From Anaerolineae bacterium (lineage in GTDB: Bacteria; Chloroflexota; Anaerolineae; Promineifilales; Promineifilaceae), in contig JANQSK010000707.1 in the NCBI GenBank assembly GCA_028284105.1, forward strand, positions 1-10,832: a stretch of 10,832 bases of DNA, given 5' to 3'. Position numbers and translations under genes: made by a program. Position 1 is the stretch's first letter. Every line of letters starts with the position of its first letter. The notes under the pieces were generated by a model that worked only from the letters and a program-made list of their open reading frames with translations, searched no databases and was not told the DNA's origin. Below, in pieces: positions 1-6,905 of the stretch.

Positions 1-1
1 A

Positions 2-343
2 TATCTAGCTGCTTTCACAGAGGGGATTGGTTTGATTCCAGCAACACCTAGCGCTGCCGCATTAACAACAAACTACGCTCCTGGCGGTCCGTTGGAAATC
101 TTCTTTGAATACAGCAACACACAGGGAACCTTACGTCCTCCAACACCTGCCTACTTGTCAGCTGCTTTGACCTTTGAAAAAGCATTGGCTGATATTGCTA
201 ATGGTGCTGACGTGATTGACGCGTTAGATGCTGCGGCTGATGAAATCAACGCGGACTTGGAAGCCAATAATAACTATGGCTTTGATGGCTCAGTTGTTGG
301 CCCAGACATTCAAAATGACGAGATTGCAACAGGCGCTCGTTAA
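2..343 (+). CDS. Sugar ABC transporter substrate-binding protein, C-terminal end (5' partial)
   Basis: The reading frame is open from the first bases of the window and gives 113 residues ending at TAA 341-343, so only the C-terminus of a larger gene is present. The TTG at 32 is internal, not a start. The end of the protein matches the closing helices of CUT1-type extracellular solute-binding proteins. It has a Pro-rich hinge segment (RPPTPAYLSAAL) followed by the amphipathic FEKALADIANG...VIDALDAAADEIN pattern, in which a subunit 'L..G.....AL..A...I' repeat is typical. Such proteins are lipoproteins outside the membrane that deliver oligosaccharides to the permeases. The two CUT1 permeases immediately downstream support the role. 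Substrate cannot be read from this fragment; the GH32 enzymes in the same operon suggest sucrose or fructans. Family assignment is fairly secure from context, less so from sequence alone. Confidence 0.72.
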   Translation, partial: YLAAFTEGIGLIPATPSAAALTTNYAPGGPLEIFFEYSNTQGTLRPPTPAYLSAALTFEKALADIANGADVIDALDAAADEINADLEANNNYGFDGSVVGPDIQNDEIATGAR

Positions 344-407
344 ACTGGGAAAGTAAAAGTCAGCATTTTCCTACTACCATTTGTTATTAAAATTTAGATT
401 TTAGATG

Positions 408-449
408 TCAGTATTCAGTCGCCACATTAAGTGTGTGGCTGAATACTGA
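408..449 (+). other. Intergenic stem-loop between binding protein and permease genes
   Basis: TCAGTATTCAG (408-418) is perfectly complementary to CTGAATACTGA (439-449). Inside it, CCACA (422-426) pairs with TGTGG (434-438), leaving a 3-nt bulge and a 7-nt loop. No T-run follows, so it does not look like a simple intrinsic terminator. Hairpins between the binding-protein gene and the permease genes are known from maltose-type operons, where they stabilise the upstream mRNA and lower downstream expression. That role is inferred here from position and structure. Confidence 0.6.
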
Positions 450-486
450 ACTCTGATGACTGTCCCAAGGAAAAGGGGAAGAGAAA

Positions 487-1626
487 ATGAGTGCAACGAC
501 CTCTAGGGAAGGATCGGTTGTTTACGACCAAACCGCTGCCAAAAGATATAAACAACGCCTAGAAAGGCGTGAATCATTGGCGGGCTGGCTTATGATTGCA
601 CCGGCTCTGTTATTGATTATTGTATTTTTAATTGTTCCGATTGCGATGGGTCTTGGTTTTTCATTTACCAATCAACGCCTCATCTCACCCAACCCCACCG
701 AATTTGTTGGTGGGCGTAACTTTGAAAGCTTATTTCGTTTACGTGTATTTCCAATCCAAGCAGAGATAGATTCTGAAACAGGTGCACCACTTTTAGACGA
801 AGAAGGAAATATGGTATTTCCTCGTGTTCGCAACTTTGTCAGAAATAATCCTGAGTATCCTGAACTTAATGGGCTACAAGAATCCTTTTCGTTTGTACGA
901 GGCACTACGAAATATACGCTTTTAGCAGGGGACGCCGTTTTTGTACGTTCTCTCGTTAATATCTTTTACTTTATTGTTATTGTTATCCCTGTTCAGGGAG
1001 GATTAGCGCTTTTTCTAGCAATTTTAGTAAACCAAAAGCTCAAAGGGATAAATATTTTTCGAGCTATCTATTTTGTTCCAGTTGTCATCTCAATGGTTAT
1101 TGTTTCTATTTTGTGGCGATTTATTTACGATGGCAATAATGGCTTACTTAATAGCTTGCTTGGGCTTATTCCATTTATAAATTTTCAACCGATCGACTGG
1201 ATAGGTAATCAATATACTGCAATGCCCGCCATTATCATTATGTCAATCTGGCAAGGCGTTGGCTTTCACATGGTTATTTGGCTAGCGGGTTTGCAAACGA
1301 TTCCTGGCGTGTTGTATGAGGCGGCTGATGTTGCAGGTGCAACAACTTGGCAAAAATTCCGCTATGTAACATGGCCTGGTCTGCGTAGCACCTTTATTTT
1401 TATTTTGATCACAATAACTATGGCGGCTTTTGGCTTATTTACTCAAGTCGATATTATGACCCGTGGTGGCCCCCTTGATTCAACAACAACGGTGATTCAT
1501 CAAGCTGTCCAGCGAGGTTTTCATAAACAAGATATTGCTGGTGGTTCTGCTATATCACTCTTTTATTTTGTGATGGTATTGATTATTGCACTGGTTCAGT
1601 GGGCATTAACGAGGGAGACAGACTAA
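487..1626 (+). CDS. CUT1 sugar ABC transporter permease, MalF/UgpA type
   Basis: This 379-residue integral membrane protein forms half of the translocation channel of a carbohydrate importer. About six membrane segments are visible, near residues 33-57, 156-181, 192-213, 245-270, 301-322 and 351-373. The cytoplasmic EAA loop that contacts the ATPase is clear at residues 278-297 (EAADVAGATTWQKFRYVTWP). The start at 487 follows a purine-rich GGGGAAGAG ribosome site. The protein is longer than the usual ~300 residues because about 65 extra residues sit between TM1 and TM2 (roughly 85-148), a charged extracytoplasmic stretch. MalF of enterobacteria has an enlarged loop at the same place that touches the binding protein; a similar contact here is inference. 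The stop lies 2 bp before the next permease start, so the two are surely co-transcribed. The family is secure; the substrate is inferred from the GH32 genes. Confidence 0.93.
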   Translation: MSATTSREGSVVYDQTAAKRYKQRLERRESLAGWLMIAPALLLIIVFLIVPIAMGLGFSFTNQRLISPNPTEFVGGRNFESLFRLRVFPIQAEIDSETGAPLLDEEGNMVFPRVRNFVRNNPEYPELNGLQESFSFVRGTTKYTLLAGDAVFVRSLVNIFYFIVIVIPVQGGLALFLAILVNQKLKGINIFRAIYFVPVVISMVIVSILWRFIYDGNNGLLNSLLGLIPFINFQPIDWIGNQYTAMPAIIIMSIWQGVGFHMVIWLAGLQTIPGVLYEAADVAGATTWQKFRYVTWPGLRSTFIFILITITMAAFGLFTQVDIMTRGGPLDSTTTVIHQAVQRGFHKQDIAGGSAISLFYFVMVLIIALVQWALTRETD

Positions 1627-1628
1627 TT

Positions 1629-2570
1629 ATGAGCGCAAGACCTGTTGAAAATAATAATCCAATTACTAACGTGATTCATTTTTTAAATAGATATGGCTTG
1701 ATTACGGCCGTTCGCTACCTTATCTTACTCTTTTTTGCCTTTATCTTTATTTTTCCTATCGTTTTTATGCTGGTCTCTTCATTGAAACCAGATGCTCAAC
1801 TATTGCGTGATTCAGGCTCTTTACTCGCCTTTGTGCCTTATGGAGATTTATCACTTGATAATTATCGTGAAGCATTTAATCGAGTCCCAATCGCTCGATT
1901 CATTGGTAACTCAGTTTTTATCACAACCACGACAGTTGTGTTGAGCCTGATTGTTAACTCAATGGCTGGATTTGCATTAGCGGTGCCTCGTTGGAAGGGT
2001 AAAGGGCTTGTACTGGCTTTAATTATTGCAACCCTTATCGTGCCATTTGATACGGCCGCAATTCCATTGCTCTTAATTGTGAGTAAATTGCCGTGGATTA
2101 GTTTTACGGAATGTGCAGAAGGCGTCAACATGTGCATTGTGAATGGTTGGTTGGACACCTATCACGTTCAAATTATCCCATTTATCGCTGGCGCTTTTAA
2201 CATCTTCCTGTTTGTGCAAACCTTTAGAGCGCTACCTTATGAACTGGTGGAAGCAGCCCGCATTGATGGTGCCTCTTGGTTCCAGATTTATCGCCTGATT
2301 TTTGTACCGATTTCTGGACCTGTTTTTGCGACTATTGCTATTTTGACCTTTTTAGCAAAGTGGGGAGATTATCTCTGGCCAATTATGGTGGTCCAATCTG
2401 AGGCACTCCGCCCTGTTCAAATTGGTGTGTCATACTTCTTCTTGCTCAATGTAGCGTGGGGTGAAGTGATGGCTTACCTATCAATCATTACAATCCCAGT
2501 TCTGATTTTTTATCTATTCCTACAAAGAGCGTTTGTTGAAAGTATTGCTCAGAGTGGTGTAAAGGGATAG
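1629..2570 (+). CDS. CUT1 sugar ABC transporter permease, MalG/UgpE type
   Basis: This is the second channel subunit of the importer, 313 residues with about six hydrophobic segments. The EAA motif is textbook: EAARIDGASWFQIYRLIFVP beginning at Glu208, with the invariant Gly. The ATG at 1629 is preferred over the GTG at 1599. It follows a GAGGGAG site (1611-1617) and leaves the upstream gene intact, with its stop at 1624-1626. The extracytoplasmic loop between the third and fourth segments carries a short extra stretch with two cysteines, Cys162 and Cys169 (CAEGVNMC), which most relatives lack as far as I can recall. These could form a disulfide outside the membrane. An ACGGCCGT palindrome lies at 1704-1711, and a core-only copy (CGGCCG) is at 2053-2058. 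No ATP-binding subunit follows, so the energising ATPase must be encoded elsewhere. Confidence 0.94.
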   Translation: MSARPVENNNPITNVIHFLNRYGLITAVRYLILLFFAFIFIFPIVFMLVSSLKPDAQLLRDSGSLLAFVPYGDLSLDNYREAFNRVPIARFIGNSVFITTTTVVLSLIVNSMAGFALAVPRWKGKGLVLALIIATLIVPFDTAAIPLLLIVSKLPWISFTECAEGVNMCIVNGWLDTYHVQIIPFIAGAFNIFLFVQTFRALPYELVEAARIDGASWFQIYRLIFVPISGPVFATIAILTFLAKWGDYLWPIMVVQSEALRPVQIGVSYFFLLNVAWGEVMAYLSIITIPVLIFYLFLQRAFVESIAQSGVKG

Positions 2571-2638
2571 ATAGTGGCCCATCAAGAATAGGCGTCTACT
2601 GCTTGCCAACTAAACATTGATTACGTTTGATTTTTTGC

Positions 2639-2673
2639 TTTTCAAAACGCATTTTGATTCAATATTTTCAAAA
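2639..2673 (+). promoter_or_regulatory. AT-rich leader of the first GH32 gene with a repeated TTTTCAAAA
   Basis: The 105-bp gap after the permease genes becomes very AT-rich. It holds two copies of TTTTCAAAA (2639-2647 and 2665-2673), 26 bp apart. No Shine-Dalgarno sequence precedes the GH32 ATG at 2676. TATTTT at 2663-2668 would fit a weak -10 element of a leaderless transcript starting at or near the ATG, but the matching -35 is poor. The repeats could also be an operator. This is a tentative reading from base composition and spacing alone. Confidence 0.22.
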
Positions 2674-2675
2674 TC

Positions 2676-4148
2676 ATGAACATGGAATTTTCTGAACCAT
2701 TACGGCCGTTATACCATTTTTCTGTCCCCAAAGGCTGGTTGAATGACCCCAATGGGATGGTTTACTACGATGGTGAGTATCATCTCTTTTACCAATATTA
2801 TCCACACGACACTGTTTGGGGCCCAATGCATTGGGGTCATGCTGTTAGCACAGATATGGTGAATTGGACACATTTGCCGATTGCGCTTTACCCAGACGAT
2901 TTAGGATACATATTTTCAGGCGGTGCCGTCATTGATTGGCACAATACGGCTGGTTTTGGTGCAGAGGCATTGGTTGTTTTCTATACTTACCATGACCCTA
3001 AAACTGAAAATCAAAGTCAGGCGCTAGCGTACAGCTTGGATAACGGCCGTTCCTGGACCAAATACGAAGGCAATCCAGTCATTCCGACACCCCGAAACTT
3101 GAAAAATTTTCGTGATCCCAAAGTGCTTTGGTATGAAGATGAGAATGGGGGAGGGCATTGGGTCATGATTGTTGCCGCTGGAGATGCTGTTTCATTTTAT
3201 ACCTCCCATGATTTAATCAATTGGCAGATTTCAAGTCAATTTGGATTTGACCAAGGTGCCACCACCGGTGTTTGGGAAACGCCAGATATGTTTAAACTGG
3301 CTGTTCAAAATAGTCAAGAAACGCGTTGGATTTTGACTGTGGGGCTTGGTGAAGGCGCACCAGCGGGCGGCAGTGGGATGCAATATTTTGTAGGCACTTT
3401 TGATGGTGCAGCTTTCTTAAATGAAAATCCTAAAGAGAAAGTTCTTTGGGCAGATTATGGTGCCGATTTTTATGCGGCCCAATCATGGAGTGACACAAAA
3501 GATACCCGTCAGCTTTGGCTGGCGTGGATGAATGATTGGCGGTATGCACTCAAAATTCCAACGACAACATGGCGCGGTTCTATGACCCTGCCACGTGAAG
3601 CAAGGCTTACTCAACATGCGGCTGGTATTCGGATGGTTCAAAGCCCTATCAAGGAGCTTGAACAACTTCGTCTTGAGGGAAATAGCTGGCAAGATGTTAC
3701 GATTTTAGCGAATTCTGAGTTTGTTCCTGATGTATCGGGACGCTTGCTAGAAATAGTGGCAAATTTAGAGGTGAATGTTGATGCCTCTGAATTTGGTGTA
3801 CGAGTTTATTCAAATCCTGAAGAATTCACGACAGTTGGTATACAACCAGATGAGCAAATAATCTATGTGGATCGCACGCATGCTGGTATTTCGACGTTTC
3901 ATGAATCTTTTTGTGAAGCACATCGTGTAGAGCATGTTGATTTTGGAAAAAAGGTTCAACTCCATCTATTTGTAGATAGCTCTTCAATTGAGTTATTTGT
4001 TGATGATGGTGTAATTACCTTTAGTGAACGCATATTCCCAAATTCATCGGACTTTCATCTTCGTTTTTTTGCGGTTGGGGCTGATATTGCCATTAAAGAT
4101 TTAGATATATTTTTGTTGGATGGCGCAAACTTCCTGCTTTCTTCATGA
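2676..4148 (+). CDS. GH32 beta-fructosidase (intracellular sucrose/fructo-oligosaccharide hydrolase), copy 1
   Basis: This 490-residue glycoside hydrolase family 32 enzyme should release fructose from sucrose, fructo-oligosaccharides or levan/inulin fragments with retention of configuration. All three catalytic regions of the five-bladed propeller are visible. They are WLNDPNG with nucleophile Asp24, FRDPK with transition-state Asp147, and WETPD with acid/base Glu201. WGPMHWGHA, IFSGGAV and DFYAAQSW are further family landmarks. The C-terminal beta-sandwich module carries LFVDSSSIELFVDDG around residue 434. Thr202 replaces the Cys of the common E-C-P motif. No signal peptide is present, so it acts in the cytoplasm on imported sugar, matching the transporter upstream. 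An in-frame TGA at 2655-2657 limits the start to ATG 2676 or 2682; neither has a Shine-Dalgarno. The exact substrate is open. Confidence 0.93.
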   Translation: MNMEFSEPLRPLYHFSVPKGWLNDPNGMVYYDGEYHLFYQYYPHDTVWGPMHWGHAVSTDMVNWTHLPIALYPDDLGYIFSGGAVIDWHNTAGFGAEALVVFYTYHDPKTENQSQALAYSLDNGRSWTKYEGNPVIPTPRNLKNFRDPKVLWYEDENGGGHWVMIVAAGDAVSFYTSHDLINWQISSQFGFDQGATTGVWETPDMFKLAVQNSQETRWILTVGLGEGAPAGGSGMQYFVGTFDGAAFLNENPKEKVLWADYGADFYAAQSWSDTKDTRQLWLAWMNDWRYALKIPTTTWRGSMTLPREARLTQHAAGIRMVQSPIKELEQLRLEGNSWQDVTILANSEFVPDVSGRLLEIVANLEVNVDASEFGVRVYSNPEEFTTVGIQPDEQIIYVDRTHAGISTFHESFCEAHRVEHVDFGKKVQLHLFVDSSSIELFVDDGVITFSERIFPNSSDFHLRFFAVGADIAIKDLDIFLLDGANFLLSS

Positions 4149-4179
4149 CCTTATGTAATTGGTAGGGTTGGATAATATC

Positions 4180-5700
4180 ATGACAGATTTACCTTTAAAT
4201 TCTAAACAACATGATGATCTAAGGGCAGAGACACTGGGGCATTTACGGCCGTTAATTCACTTTACCGCACCAAAAAATTGGATAAATGATCCCAATGGTT
4301 TAGTTTATTATGAAGGTGAGTATCATCTTTTTTACCAGCATCATCCCTACGATGATCGTTGGGGCCCTATGCATTGGGGACACGCCGTAAGTCAAGATTT
4401 GGTGAATTGGCAACACCTTCCCATTGCACTCTCCCCAGATGAGAAAGGCTATATATTTTCAGGCAGTGCCGTAATTGATTGGCATAACTGCGCTGGCTTT
4501 GGACAAGAGGCCATGATCGCATTTTTTACCCATCACCTTCCTCACACAAAGAGTGAAAGCCAAAGCCTTGCCTTCAGCTTGGATCAAGGGCGAAGCTGGA
4601 CTAAATATGCTAACAATCCCATTATTCCTGCATTAGAAGAATATCCTGATTTTCGTGATCCAAAAGTAAGTTGGTATGACGCTGGCGATGACAAGGGGCA
4701 TTGGGTAATGCTGTTGGCAGCTGGGCACGTTATCCTGATTTATACATCTGATAATTTAATCGACTGGCAGATGGCAAGTCTATTTGATGTTGGGCACAAG
4801 CGGCAGAACGGTGTGTTGGAAACACCAGATTTGTTTCAATTGCCTATAGATGAAAGTTCTGAAAGCCGGTGGGTTTTAACGGTTGGTATTGGTGACGGTG
4901 CCCCAGTTGATAGAATTAGAACTGAATATTTTGTAGGTCAATTCGACGGGCACACATTCACAAATCACAATATAAATGGGTCTGCTTTGGTGGCAGATTA
5001 TGGTGCTGATTTTTATGCGGCTCAATCATGGAATAATGAGCCACATGGACGCCGATTGTGGATTGGGTGGATGAATAACATGATGTATGCGCATGATACA
5101 CCTTCAAAAAGTTGGCGAGGCGTCATTTCATTACCTCGTCAGGTTGGCTTAATTAAAACGACTGAGGGCGTTCGAATGGTGCAAAGCCCGGTTGAGGAGT
5201 TGAAAAAGTTACGTGACGGTTATAATGCGTGGCATGATATTGTTATCGACTCAGAATCTGTTTGGGAACCACCTGTTAACGGGGAGTTAGTTGAAATCGT
5301 TGCCCAATTCGAACTAACATCAAGTTGTGAGCAGTTTGGTATACGTGTACAGGTTAATGAAGAGCAATATACGGCCGTTGGCTATAAGTTAAAAGAGCAA
5401 AGCCTTTTCTTTGATCGGACCTCATCTGGACATACAGAATTTCACCCTGATTTCTCCAAAATGCATAGGGTGACCTATGCTCCAACTGAAGATTTGATTT
5501 GTTTCCACCTTTACGTTGACCGCTCGGTTGTGGAACTTTTTGTAGACGATGGGGCTGTTGCCTTTGGGGAGAGAGTTTTCCCAAATAAAGGTGCCGATGG
5601 TATTCAAATTTATTGTATGAATGGCTCAGTCAAGTTGAAAAAAGTTGAAATATTTAATCTAAAACCAGCAAATTTCAGTCTTTTTGACACGGCCGTTTGA
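4180..5700 (+). CDS. GH32 beta-fructosidase, copy 2 (tandem paralogue)
   Basis: This second GH32 enzyme has 506 residues and starts only 31 bp after copy 1. The two are clearly a tandem duplication, as most of the propeller aligns residue for residue. The catalytic set is complete: WINDPNG (Asp37), FRDPK (Asp160) and LETPD (Glu214, with Thr215 again in place of Cys). GWMNNMMYA and the C-terminal LYVDRSVVELFVDDG (around Asp447) are also present. ATG 4180 is chosen over the in-frame TTG 4159 because TAGGG at 4163-4167 lies upstream at a workable distance. The N-terminus is about 13 residues longer than in copy 1 before the shared LRPL. The residue before the acid/base Glu is Leu instead of Trp, which may alter the substrate pocket and suggests the copies have diverged in chain-length or linkage preference. 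There is no signal peptide, so it is cytoplasmic. It is the last gene before a strong terminator. Confidence 0.93.
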   Translation: MTDLPLNSKQHDDLRAETLGHLRPLIHFTAPKNWINDPNGLVYYEGEYHLFYQHHPYDDRWGPMHWGHAVSQDLVNWQHLPIALSPDEKGYIFSGSAVIDWHNCAGFGQEAMIAFFTHHLPHTKSESQSLAFSLDQGRSWTKYANNPIIPALEEYPDFRDPKVSWYDAGDDKGHWVMLLAAGHVILIYTSDNLIDWQMASLFDVGHKRQNGVLETPDLFQLPIDESSESRWVLTVGIGDGAPVDRIRTEYFVGQFDGHTFTNHNINGSALVADYGADFYAAQSWNNEPHGRRLWIGWMNNMMYAHDTPSKSWRGVISLPRQVGLIKTTEGVRMVQSPVEELKKLRDGYNAWHDIVIDSESVWEPPVNGELVEIVAQFELTSSCEQFGIRVQVNEEQYTAVGYKLKEQSLFFDRTSSGHTEFHPDFSKMHRVTYAPTEDLICFHLYVDRSVVELFVDDGAVAFGERVFPNKGADGIQIYCMNGSVKLKKVEIFNLKPANFSLFDTAV

Positions 5701-5752
5701 GGTTTTTAAGTTTTTTTTAATTTCCCTTTTAATTAAGGGATCTTCTCCGTGG

Positions 5753-5791
5753 AAGGTGTGGCTCAATGGCTCTGAGCCACACCTTTTCTTT
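5753..5791 (+). terminator. Intrinsic terminator ending the fructan operon
   Basis: AAGGTGTGGCTCA (5753-5765) and TGAGCCACACCTT (5773-5785) form a perfect 13-bp stem with a 7-nt loop. The run TTCTTT follows to 5791. It lies 52 bp after the second GH32 stop. A smaller dyad, CCCTT/AAGGG at 5724-5739, lies just upstream. The structure should end transcription of the transporter-GH32 operon and separate it from the dehydrogenase gene. Confidence 0.85.
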
Positions 5792-5862
5792 AAGACATAG
5801 ACTCAAAGTGGAGAGGCGATTGCTTCAAAAGCACCTTGGGCCTCCAAAGTTAGGAAAAAAGG

Positions 5863-6810
5863 ATGATGAAAACGGCCGTTTTAACTGAAAAAGGGTTTGA
5901 AATTCAAGAGTTAGCCATCCCTGAAATAGGGGATGATGAATTGTTAATCAAAACGCACTCAAGCGGTGTGTGTAGTGGGGACCTATTTGTTTACCAAAAT
6001 CGGGGTACGATGGCCAAAGAATACAGCCGTTTGGGGCATGAAGGCAGCGGACTTGTCGTGCAGGCTGGGAAAAATGTGACCGGCTTTAGCGATGGAGATT
6101 GGGTAACCTCATTTTCATTACCCGTGTATGCCGATTATTTTGTGTCAAAACCATCTGAATTGGTAAAGTTACCTCCGTCGGTTGAACCGACATTTGCTTT
6201 AGGTGAAGCGATTGCTTGTTGTGTTCATGCAGGGAATCGATTTGGTATTAAGCCAGGATACAAAGTGGCTATCATTGGGTGTGGATTTATGGGCATTGTG
6301 TGTCAGCAAATTGCTCGTGCGCAGCTTGCAGGTGACATTGTTGGAATTGATCCATTGGCAGATCGCCTTGCCTTGAGTAAACAGTTTGGCGCTTCGGCAC
6401 AGTACAATCCGTTTGAAGTCGATGCCCAGACCATTTTAGAGAAGCACGGTCCGTTTGATGTGGTGATTGAGGCGGCAGGTGTGCAAAGTGCTGTGGATTT
6501 GAGCACAGAACTTGTGGCCGAACACGGCCGTATCATTTTGGTGGGTTATCATCAATCAAACAATGGGATGCGGTCAGTCAATATGCAGCTATGGAACTAT
6601 AAGGCGATAGATGTTGTCAATGGCCATGTTCGTCGAGTAGACGAAAAGCTAGATGCGATGCGCCAGGGAATGGAAATGATGGCAAAAGGGGAGATTGACA
6701 CCAGGCCACTGGTCCAAATTTTTGATCTAGCAGACACTGAAAAAGCTTTTCAAGCGTTAGACGAGCGCCAAGATGGGCTGTTAAAAGCCGTCTTGATGAT
6801 CAATCCGTAG
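5863..6810 (+). CDS. Zinc-type NAD(H) alcohol/polyol dehydrogenase (MDR superfamily), short form
   Basis: This 315-residue medium-chain dehydrogenase has an N-terminal GroES-like catalytic domain (about residues 1-120) and a Rossmann domain with GCGFMG at 139-144. Asp163 at the end of the second strand favours NAD(H) over NADP(H). Catalytic zinc ligands appear as Cys37 (GVCSGD), His59-Glu60 (GHEGSG) and probably Glu115. The four-cysteine structural zinc lobe seen in most alcohol and sorbitol dehydrogenases is absent, which explains the short length. The start at ATG 5863 (or 5866) follows AGGA at 5852-5855. An AAAACGGCCGTTTT palindrome covers codons 3-7. Co-directional position after the fructose-releasing operon suggests oxidation or reduction of a sugar or polyol, but the intervening terminator argues for separate transcription. 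The substrate cannot be named from sequence. Confidence 0.85.
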   Translation: MMKTAVLTEKGFEIQELAIPEIGDDELLIKTHSSGVCSGDLFVYQNRGTMAKEYSRLGHEGSGLVVQAGKNVTGFSDGDWVTSFSLPVYADYFVSKPSELVKLPPSVEPTFALGEAIACCVHAGNRFGIKPGYKVAIIGCGFMGIVCQQIARAQLAGDIVGIDPLADRLALSKQFGASAQYNPFEVDAQTILEKHGPFDVVIEAAGVQSAVDLSTELVAEHGRIILVGYHQSNNGMRSVNMQLWNYKAIDVVNGHVRRVDEKLDAMRQGMEMMAKGEIDTRPLVQIFDLADTEKAFQALDERQDGLLKAVLMINP

Positions 6811-6817
6811 GAAATTG

Positions 6818-6860
6818 AAAACGGCCGTTTATAACAACAAGGTTCATAAACGGCCGTTTT
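6818..6860. repeat. Paired ACGGCCGT palindromes forming a 15-bp stem-loop between convergent genes
   Basis: AAAACGGCCGTTTAT (6818-6832) and ATAAACGGCCGTTTT (6846-6860) are exact reverse complements separated by 13 nt. They form a 15-bp stem. Because each arm contains its own palindrome, each could also fold alone. T-runs exist at the 3' side of the hairpin on both strands. It lies just after the dehydrogenase stop and downstream of the convergent protease gene, so a bidirectional terminator is plausible. That role is inferred. Confidence 0.7.
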
Positions 6861-6880
6861 AGAATGCAGGTCTTCCTATC

Positions 6881-6905
6881 CTAATTCAATCGATGGATTA
6901 GTTTT
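6881..6905 (+). terminator. Candidate terminator of the dehydrogenase gene
   Basis: CTAATTCA (6881-6888) pairs with TGGATTAG (6894-6901) through 8 positions, one of them a G-U pair. The loop has 5 nt and TTTTAATTT follows. The stem is AT-rich and so weak, and its T-run overlaps the stop codon of the convergent protease gene. It may act together with the larger hairpin at 6818-6860. Confidence 0.4.

Noticed and set aside
32..34. TTG at 32 as the start of a 103-residue gene
   Set aside because: The frame is open to the window edge and the upstream residues continue the binding-protein pattern, so this is an internal codon.
1599..1628. GTG 1599 as the start of the second permease
   Set aside because: It would overlap the first permease and has no ribosome site; ATG 1629 has GAGGGAG upstream.
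2053..2058. Sixteenth ACGGCCGT copy
   Set aside because: Only the CGGCCG core is present (ACGGCCGC), so it is noted as a degenerate site, not counted.
4159..4179. TTG 4159 as the start of the second GH32
   Set aside because: ATG 4180 is a better codon, and the TTG region contains the likely ribosome site.
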